A DNA stretch of 64,000 nt. It comes from an uncultured Clostridia bacterium. Lineage in GTDB: Bacteria; Bacillota; Clostridia; Christensenellales; Aristaeellaceae. Position numbers and translations under genes: made by a program. The DNA lies in assembly GCA_934636105.1 (NCBI GenBank), contig CAKTZR010000004.1:138943-202942 (forward strand). The letters run 5' to 3'. Under the pieces are notes generated by a model that did not search any database, was not told the origin of the DNA, and saw nothing but the letters and a program-made list of their open reading frames with translations. Positions 59,154 to 64,000 of this stretch are shown here, one piece after another (within the stretch, counting starts at the first letter, position 1; every line of letters begins with the position of its first letter).

Positions 59154-59498
59154 ATGGAGATCACGCGCGGCGATATCTTTATCGCGGATTTGAACCCGGT
59201 GCAGGGCAGCGAGCAGGGCGGCGTTCGCCCAGTGCTCGTCATCCAGAACGACCGGGGCAACCGATTTTCCCCAACGGTGATCTGCGCGGCGATGACCTCG
59301 CGCGTGGGCAAGAGCGATCTGCCGACGCACGCCTGGGTCAGCGCGCGGGACAGCGGGCTGAAAAGCGACTCGCTGGTGCTGTGCGAGCAGATTCGGACGC
59401 TGGAAAAGCGCCGCCTGCGCGCCAAAGCCGGGCGCATCGACGGCATGGCGATGGCGCGGGTGGACGCGGCGCTGCTGCGCGCGCTGGGCATCACATAA
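59154..59498 (+). CDS. MazF/PemK-family endoribonuclease toxin
   Basis: A 114-residue NdoA-like mRNA interferase: RGDIFIADLNPVQGSEQGGVRPVLVIQNDRGN is split here as RGDIFIADLNPVQGSEQGG and RPVLVIQNDRGN, with TVICAAMTSR and SLVLCEQIRTLEKRRL, all standard for the Firmicute MazF. The family cuts mRNA at specific short sites. No MazE-like antitoxin gene is found in the 75-nt gap after nnr or downstream. The ATG at 59154 has GGTGGAG close upstream; the frame is open up to 59124. Confidence 0.92.
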   Translation: MEITRGDIFIADLNPVQGSEQGGVRPVLVIQNDRGNRFSPTVICAAMTSRVGKSDLPTHAWVSARDSGLKSDSLVLCEQIRTLEKRRLRAKAGRIDGMAMARVDAALLRALGIT

Positions 59499-59524
59499 AG
59501 GGAAAATGGACAGAATGAAAGCGG

Positions 59525-59561
59525 GAGACTGTCAGGTTCAGTGGATTTGGCAGTCTCTTTT
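59525..59561 (+). terminator. Terminator of mazF
   Basis: GAGACTG (59525-59531) and CAGTCTC (59551-59557) with extended pairing and a TTTTC tail. Confidence 0.6.
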
Positions 59562-59597
59562 CAAAAAGAGAAAGCGGCGGACAGGCCGGGAGGAATG

Positions 59598-60464
59598 ATG
59601 AGGATGAAGATCGATTTCAAGGCGGAGGGCAAACAGCTGATCCGGGATTATCTGCTGCTGACGGTGGGCGCGCTGCTGACCGCGCTCGCGTTCGCCGCGT
59701 TCTTTTTGCCGCACGACATCGCGCCGGGCGGCGTGACGGGCATTGCGACGGTGCTTTCCAGCGTGACGGGGCTGAACGTCGGCCTGCTCAGCTTTTTGAT
59801 TAACCTGCCGCTGTTCGCCGTCGGCTGGCGGCGCGTGGGCGTTCGGTTCGCGGTGCGCTCGTTTATCTCGATGCTGCTGCTGTCGCTGTTCATCGACCTG
59901 ATCCCGGAATTTGATCTGGCGGGGGACATGATGCTGGCGGCGGCCTTCGGCGGCGTGACGATGGGCGCGGGGCTGGGACTCGTGGTGCGCGCGGGCGCGA
60001 CGACCGGCGGCACGGACATGGCCGCGATGATCGTTCACGAGCACTGGCCGATGTTCACGGTACCCATGGTGCTGTTTGCCATCGATGGGATTGTCGTCAT
60101 CGTTGCGGCGCTGAATTTCGGCGTGCAGGCGGGTTTGTTTGCGCTGGTCTCGCTGTATACCTCCACCAAGACGATGGATTCGGTCATCAAGGGCTTCAAC
60201 ACGGCGATGCAGTTTCTCATCATCAGCCCGAATCAGGAGGAGATCGTCCGGCGGATCCACACGGAGATGGACCGCGGCTGCACGCGGCTGGAGGCGACTG
60301 GCACCTACGAGGGGCGCAGGAACGGCGCGCTGCTGTGCGTCGTTTCCCGCATGGAGGCCTCGCGGCTCAAAAAGATCGTTTCCGAGTGCGATCCGCGCGC
60401 GTTTGTCACCGTCTGCGACGTACACGAGGCGCTGGGCGAGGGATTTACGTATCACAACGTCTGA
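59598..60464 (+). CDS. YitT-family membrane protein, copy 2
   Basis: A 288-residue paralogue of the protein at 45979, with the same plan: LLTVGALLTALAFAAFFLPHDIAPGGVTGIATVL-type first helices (LLTVGALLTALAFAAFF), ATTGGTDMAAMI, and the DUF2179 domain LIISPNQEEIVRRIHTEMDRG. Start choice is 59598 (GGGAGG 4 nt) or 59604 (10 nt). Function unknown. It is separate from mazF (terminator between) and from the next promoter. Confidence 0.88.
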   Translation: MRMKIDFKAEGKQLIRDYLLLTVGALLTALAFAAFFLPHDIAPGGVTGIATVLSSVTGLNVGLLSFLINLPLFAVGWRRVGVRFAVRSFISMLLLSLFIDLIPEFDLAGDMMLAAAFGGVTMGAGLGLVVRAGATTGGTDMAAMIVHEHWPMFTVPMVLFAIDGIVVIVAALNFGVQAGLFALVSLYTSTKTMDSVIKGFNTAMQFLIISPNQEEIVRRIHTEMDRGCTRLEATGTYEGRRNGALLCVVSRMEASRLKKIVSECDPRAFVTVCDVHEALGEGFTYHNV

Positions 60465-60502
60465 CCAAATGCACAAAATCGCGCGCAATGCGTCAAACGC
60501 AG

Positions 60503-60532
60503 TTTACAAAACGGGTCGGATGATGGTATAAT
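60503..60532 (+). promoter_or_regulatory. Promoter of the BMP-type binding-protein gene
   Basis: TTTACA (60503-60508), 18-nt spacer, TATAAT (60527-60532) with upstream TG, 64 nt before the ATG; AGGAGG follows. Confidence 0.78.
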
Positions 60533-60595
60533 CATTCTTGACACAAAGCGTCCCTGTAACGGGAACGCCAACCCACAACTCAGGAGGAATGTATC

Positions 60596-61678
60596 ATGAA
60601 AAAGATCCTTTCCGTACTGCTCGTGCTGGCTGCGCTGCTCGCGCTGGCCACGTCCGCCGCGCTGGCCGCCGAGATTGCGCTCGTGACCGACGTTGGCACC
60701 ATCGACGACGAATCCTTCAACCAGGCCTGCTGGGAGGGCGTGAAAGCCTATGCCGAGGCCAACGGCAAGACCTATCAGTACTATCAGCCGGGCGCCGACA
60801 GCACCGACGAGCGCCTGAACTCCATCGATCAGGCCGTTTCCGAGGGCGCGAAGGTTATCGTCTGCCCGGGCTACCTGTTCGGCGAGACCGTTGCCACCGC
60901 GCAGGAACTCTATCCGGATGTGGACATCATCGCGGTTGACGTTTCCGCCGGCGATCTGGGCGGCGTGGACGCGCAGCAGAACCTGTACTGCGCCGTGTTC
61001 GGCGAGGAGCAGGCGGGCTATCTGGCCGGCTATGCGGTCGTGAAGGACGGCTACACCAAGCTGGGCTTCCTGGGCGGCATGGCGGTTCCGGCCGTGCAGC
61101 GCTATGGCTACGGCTTCGTGCAGGGCGCGAACGCGGCGGCTGTTGAGCTGGGCACCCCGATTGAAATCAACTACACCTACGGCGGCCAGTTCTACGGCGA
61201 CGCGAACATCACCGCCAAGATGGAAGGCTGGTATACCACCGGCACCGAGATCGTCTTCGCCTGCGGCGGCGGCATCTACACCTCTGCGGTGGAAGCGGCT
61301 GTCAAGAGCAAGGCGTATGTGGTCGGCGTTGACGTTGACCAGCACTACATCGGCGAAAAGGCCATCGCTGAGAACGGCTACAATCCGTTCGTGACCTCCG
61401 CCATGAAGGGCCTGAAGGAAGCGACGGTTTCCGCGCTGACCAAGTTCTTTGACGGCACCTGGGCCGACATCGGCGGCAAGGTCGAAACCCTGAACCTTCA
61501 GGCGGGCGACTTCGTCGGTCTGCCGACGGCTGAGGCTTCCTGGGGCTTCAAGACTTTCACGCTTGACGAGTACAACAAGCTGATCGAAGACATCCGCTCC
61601 GGCGCGCTCGTCGTGTCTGCGGATATCGCCGATCATCCGGTCGTTGACGCCAGCGTGACCGTCAACTACATCGACTAA
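60596..61678 (+). CDS. BMP/Med-family nucleoside-type substrate-binding protein
   Basis: A 360-residue secreted receptor of the PnrA/BmpA family, which binds purine nucleosides in known cases. The signal peptide MKKILSVLLVLAALLALATS ends ALAAEI and has no Cys, so no lipid anchor. The mature part has IALVTDVGTIDDESFNQACWEG, split as VTDVGTIDDESFNQ and ACWEGVKAYAE, then GEEQAGYLAGYAV, FLGGMAVPAVQRYGYGF and VVGVDVDQHY. No ABC transporter genes are adjacent; the transporter must be elsewhere. It has its own promoter and terminator. Confidence 0.93.
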   Translation: MKKILSVLLVLAALLALATSAALAAEIALVTDVGTIDDESFNQACWEGVKAYAEANGKTYQYYQPGADSTDERLNSIDQAVSEGAKVIVCPGYLFGETVATAQELYPDVDIIAVDVSAGDLGGVDAQQNLYCAVFGEEQAGYLAGYAVVKDGYTKLGFLGGMAVPAVQRYGYGFVQGANAAAVELGTPIEINYTYGGQFYGDANITAKMEGWYTTGTEIVFACGGGIYTSAVEAAVKSKAYVVGVDVDQHYIGEKAIAENGYNPFVTSAMKGLKEATVSALTKFFDGTWADIGGKVETLNLQAGDFVGLPTAEASWGFKTFTLDEYNKLIEDIRSGALVVSADIADHPVVDASVTVNYID

Positions 61679-61693
61679 TCCAAGTCACCAAGG

Positions 61694-61722
61694 CTCCCCG
61701 CTCACAAGGCGGGGAGTTTTTT
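61694..61722 (+). terminator. Terminator of the BMP-type gene
   Basis: CTCCCCGC-loop-GCGGGGAG followed by six T. Confidence 0.9.
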
Positions 61723-61873
61723 GGCGTTACCGGGAAATTGCAGCAACGGAGAATTTACAAACTTTGGCGGAGGTGAGGGCGGTCTCAGGCCGCTTTTGCG
61801 TTGGTGATGAGAGAATGCTTTTTTTCTTTCCCGCATACAGTGAAGGGCAGGAAGTCCGAGGGAGGGATGGAGC

Positions 61874-63370
61874 ATGGAATTGACCTTATCGCGCGAGACG
61901 CTGTGCTTTGAGCGCCTTGCGATGGCCCGAAACGAACAGATCAGCGTGGAGGGCGAAGCGACGCTGCCGGGCAGCATGCGCGACGCGGTGACGGTTTTGA
62001 GCGTGCAGGCGCAGGCGTATCTGGAAAAGGCGGAAGCCGTCGCGGGCGGCGTGCGGCTCAAGGGACATGTGAGCTTCCAGGCGCTGTATACGCAGGGCGA
62101 TTTGACGCGCATTCGGGCGATGGAAACGGCCTGTGATTTCGAACACAGCATTGAAGCGCAGGAGATGCAGACCGATATGCGGGTGAACGCGTGCGTCGCC
62201 GTGCAGGAGACGGAGGGGGCGGCGGCCAGCGGGCGCATGACGCTGCGCGCGCTGCTGGATATCCAGACCGAAGCGTTTGAAACCACCCGGCAGGAGCTTG
62301 TGACCGGGGCGGCCGACGGCGAAAACAACCTGCGCACGAAGACGCAGACCGTCGCCTTCTGTCGAACCGCGCCGCTGGGGGAGGACAAGACGCTTGTGCG
62401 GGAGGAATTTGATCTGCCCGCGCGGCTGGAGGTCGGCGACGTGCTCTGCGCGACGGGAGAAGCCAGCGTATCCGAACTGACGGGCGGCGCGGGGCGCGTC
62501 GGCATATGCGGCACGGTGGAGGTGCGCGTGCTGCACAGGGCGCTGGAGGCAGGTGATCCGCTCGTGATGACGAGTCACGAACTGCCGTTTGAATTGAGCA
62601 TCGAGGCGCAGACGCCGGAGGGCACGCAGCTGCACGCGCAGGCCGAAGCGATCGATGTGATGGCGGATTCCATCGCGGATGACAAGCATCGGACGCTTCG
62701 CGTGGAGGCGGAGGTTCGTGTGCGCCTGAGCTGCTGCATGCAGGAGGAGCGGCAGCTGCTCGAAGACCTGTACAGCATCGCGGGCGACGAGCTGATTCCG
62801 CAGACGGAGACGTTCGACATTCACCAGTTCGAGGAGAGCGCCGACGCGCGCGAAAGCACCCGTTTGCAGATCGCCATGCCTAAGGATGCGCCGCCCATCG
62901 GTACGATGCTTGCGGCGTTTGCGCAGCCGACCCTCACCGCGCTTGTGCCTGCGGGAAAGCGGCTCAACGCGGAGGGCGTGATGGCCGTGACGCTGATTTA
63001 TCTGCCGATGGATTCGGATATTCCGATGGCCGTGCGCTCGCGTGAGCCGTTTGAAATGACCTTCCCGATGGAAGCGACGGACGACGCGCTGACGCAGGCA
63101 CATGTGATCGAAGCGACGCCCGGCCCGGCGACGAGCGACCGCGCGGAGGTGCGCTGCGTGGTTGCGCTGCACATGGTGAAACACGGCGTGCGCCCCACGA
63201 CGGCCATCATGGACGTGGAGCAGCGCGAAGCGGCGAAGCAGGAGCGGGGCTTTGTGCTGGTTTGGCCCGCCAAGGGGGAAAGCCGATGGCAGACGGCCAA
63301 GCGCCTGCGCGTCGCGGAGGAGGAACTGCACCCGGCAGGAAAAGGCGCGCTGCTGGCCTTCCACAGGTGA
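61874..63370 (+). CDS. DUF3794/SPOCS-domain protein with C-terminal LysM-like segment (SipL-like)
   Basis: A 498-residue protein resembling SipL, the spore-coat morphogenesis factor of Clostridium, or a related DUF3794 protein. Three repeated domains of about 120 residues (around 25-155, 165-285, 295-440) share the pattern V-x-V-x-x-x-x-x-Y...F-E...V-E-V-R-V. The last 45 residues (GFVLVWPAKGESRWQTAKRLRV) look like a degenerate LysM. There is no signal peptide, as expected for a mother-cell protein. Ribosome site GAGGGAGGG. It indicates endospore formation, but the role is by family only. Confidence 0.8.
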   Translation: MELTLSRETLCFERLAMARNEQISVEGEATLPGSMRDAVTVLSVQAQAYLEKAEAVAGGVRLKGHVSFQALYTQGDLTRIRAMETACDFEHSIEAQEMQTDMRVNACVAVQETEGAAASGRMTLRALLDIQTEAFETTRQELVTGAADGENNLRTKTQTVAFCRTAPLGEDKTLVREEFDLPARLEVGDVLCATGEASVSELTGGAGRVGICGTVEVRVLHRALEAGDPLVMTSHELPFELSIEAQTPEGTQLHAQAEAIDVMADSIADDKHRTLRVEAEVRVRLSCCMQEERQLLEDLYSIAGDELIPQTETFDIHQFEESADARESTRLQIAMPKDAPPIGTMLAAFAQPTLTALVPAGKRLNAEGVMAVTLIYLPMDSDIPMAVRSREPFEMTFPMEATDDALTQAHVIEATPGPATSDRAEVRCVVALHMVKHGVRPTTAIMDVEQREAAKQERGFVLVWPAKGESRWQTAKRLRVAEEELHPAGKGALLAFHR

Positions 63371-63377
63371 ATCATCG

Positions 63378-63400
63378 AAGGACGCGGAAGCGTCCTTTTT
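63378..63400 (+). terminator. Terminator of the DUF3794 gene
   Basis: AAGGACGC-GGAA-GCGTCC followed by a T-run. Confidence 0.85.
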
Positions 63401-63580
63401 GCTTTGCGCAAAAACGGAAGGAAACATACAGAATGACATGTGTCCATCTGCATAGGATATCGGACGATATAGTGGACAAATCACATAAAATGTCGAAAAA
63501 AGTCGAATGTTCTCCATGAAAAAAACCGAAAAGAAAGCGTAAAAATCTGTCCGAAAATATCCGAAAAATATGAGAAAATA

Positions 63581-63609
63581 TTGAAAAATAAAGATAAATT
63601 TGATATAAT
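63581..63609 (+). promoter_or_regulatory. Promoter of the Ala/Glu-repeat protein gene
   Basis: TTGAAA (63581-63586), 17-nt spacer, TATAAT (63604-63609) with upstream TG. A-tract repeats upstream may bend the DNA or act as an UP element. Confidence 0.75.
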
Positions 63610-63710
63610 ATGGCAGAAGTGATTCTCTGCGAAAAGAGAACAAGCGAAAACGGTTTCAAACCAGCGCAAAATGTATGGAAATGCGCTGAATGGGAAAAGG
63701 AGAGTTCGCT

Positions 63711-64000
63711 ATGAAGAAGAAATACGCTGCCGCTGCCCTGATTGCCGCGATGCTGGTAGTCACCCAGAAGCTGCCGACGCAGGCTCACCGCGCCAACGCG
63801 GAGGGGGATGAGAGCAACGTGGGCGATCCGAATATGCCGGATCAGCAGAACGAGCAGGGAGAGGCGAATGCCGTCAGCAGCGAACCTGTCTATATAGAGG
63901 AGTCGAACGCCGACGAAGAAGCCGCGCGTGCTGCGGAAGAAGCGAGAGCCGCCGAAGAAGCTGCGCGTGCTGCGGAAGAAGCGAGAGCCGCCGAAGAAGC
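63711..64000 (+). CDS. Secreted protein with Ala/Glu/Arg repeats, 5' part
   Basis: Runs off the window after 96 codons. A signal peptide (MKKKYAAAALIAAMLVV... to about NAEG) is followed by an acidic Asn/Gln/Glu-rich stretch and a tandem repeat of EEAARAAEEARAA, which should form a long helix or coiled coil. The ATG at 63711 has AAAAGGAGAG upstream. No family can be named from this part; surface or wall-spanning stalk proteins have similar starts. Confidence 0.8.
   Translation, partial: MKKKYAAAALIAAMLVVTQKLPTQAHRANAEGDESNVGDPNMPDQQNEQGEANAVSSEPVYIEESNADEEAARAAEEARAAEEAARAAEEARAAEE
63915..64000 (+). repeat. 39-nt coding tandem repeat
   Basis: Copies at 63915-63953 and 63954-63992 differ by a single base; a third starts at 63993 and leaves the window. 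Each encodes 13 residues. Confidence 0.85.

Larger units (their letters stand above)
63371..63710. other. AT-rich intergenic region with terminator and promoter
   Basis: 340 bases without a gene. It starts with a terminator (63378-63400) and contains TGTCCA (63441-63446) / TGGACA (63473-63478) as an inverted pair, several CCGAAAA motifs spaced about 11-25 nt (63524-63580), and the promoter at 63581-63609. Base composition drops sharply compared with the flanking genes. Confidence 0.6.

Noticed and set aside
63915..64000. Regular 39-nt repeats as a CRISPR array
   Set aside because: The repeats are contiguous without spacers and keep an open reading frame coding for Ala/Glu/Arg.

Overview
The window reads as a GC-rich chromosome segment of an anaerobic, probably spore-forming Clostridia-type Firmicute. 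Supporting genes are the plsX-acpP-rnc-smc-ftsY block, a DUF3794/SipL-like spore-coat-type protein, a flavodiiron protein, a hydroxyacyl-CoA dehydratase-type activase, DegV and YitT families. The lineage is inferred from gene content; a Christensenellales-like gut bacterium would fit, but no rRNA is present to settle it. No phage, IS element, integrase, CRISPR array or replication origin was seen.

Layout. 2-1333: 3' part of a short alanyl-tRNA synthetase. 1470-1949: acetyltransferase. 2087-3976: decayed response regulator/ABC/FtsX-permease cassette. 4037-6394: permuted GH3 beta-glucosidase. 6467-10770: two-gene activase/dehydratase-like pair. 11069-20626: core block trmH-type methylase, plsX, acpP, rnc, smc, ftsY, membrane protein, dus. 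20695-25568: SdpI-like protein, flavodiiron protein, TauE-like permease, enolase, SH3 protein. 25873-32892: two aminotransferases, RluA-family pseudouridine synthase, amino-acid ABC transporter and a GldA-like dehydrogenase. 33113-41479: two secondary carboxylate-type transport systems (TRAP-TAXI with a PHP protein; TctCBA) around a LysR regulator. 41789-41940: tRNA-Glu and tRNA-Gln. 42028-46851: TraX, two-component system, DegV, YitT. 47080-50229: a large secreted Cys/His-repeat protein. 50306-51462: mtnN-luxS. 51558-55951: MoxR-DUF58-transglutaminase operon. 56142-59498: birA, acpS, nnr, mazF. 59598-64000: second YitT, BMP-type binding protein, DUF3794/LysM protein, and the start of a secreted Ala/Glu-repeat protein.

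How the parts fit. The core block links phospholipid synthesis (PlsX, ACP, and AcpS further right) to RNA processing and chromosome/SRP functions. The aminotransferase-dehydrogenase-permease-ATPase operon and the divergent binding-protein gene share one intergenic region and look like a single amino-acid uptake and use module. The LysR gene lies between the TAXI-TRAP genes, which it diverges from across a 7-7-7 palindrome, and the convergent TctCBA operon. LuxS and MtnN recycle S-adenosylhomocysteine. All four transporter binding proteins have signal peptides without a recognisable lipobox.

The most unusual items are the secreted protein with nine Cys/His modules that look like paired zinc sites (47080-50229), the decayed cassette that keeps its promoter and ATGA overlaps (2087-3976), the PHP gene whose conserved N-terminus has no standard start codon (33113-34018), and an 18-nt palindrome inside the flavodiiron promoter. 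At least two families of dispersed palindromic repeats occupy intergenic spaces.
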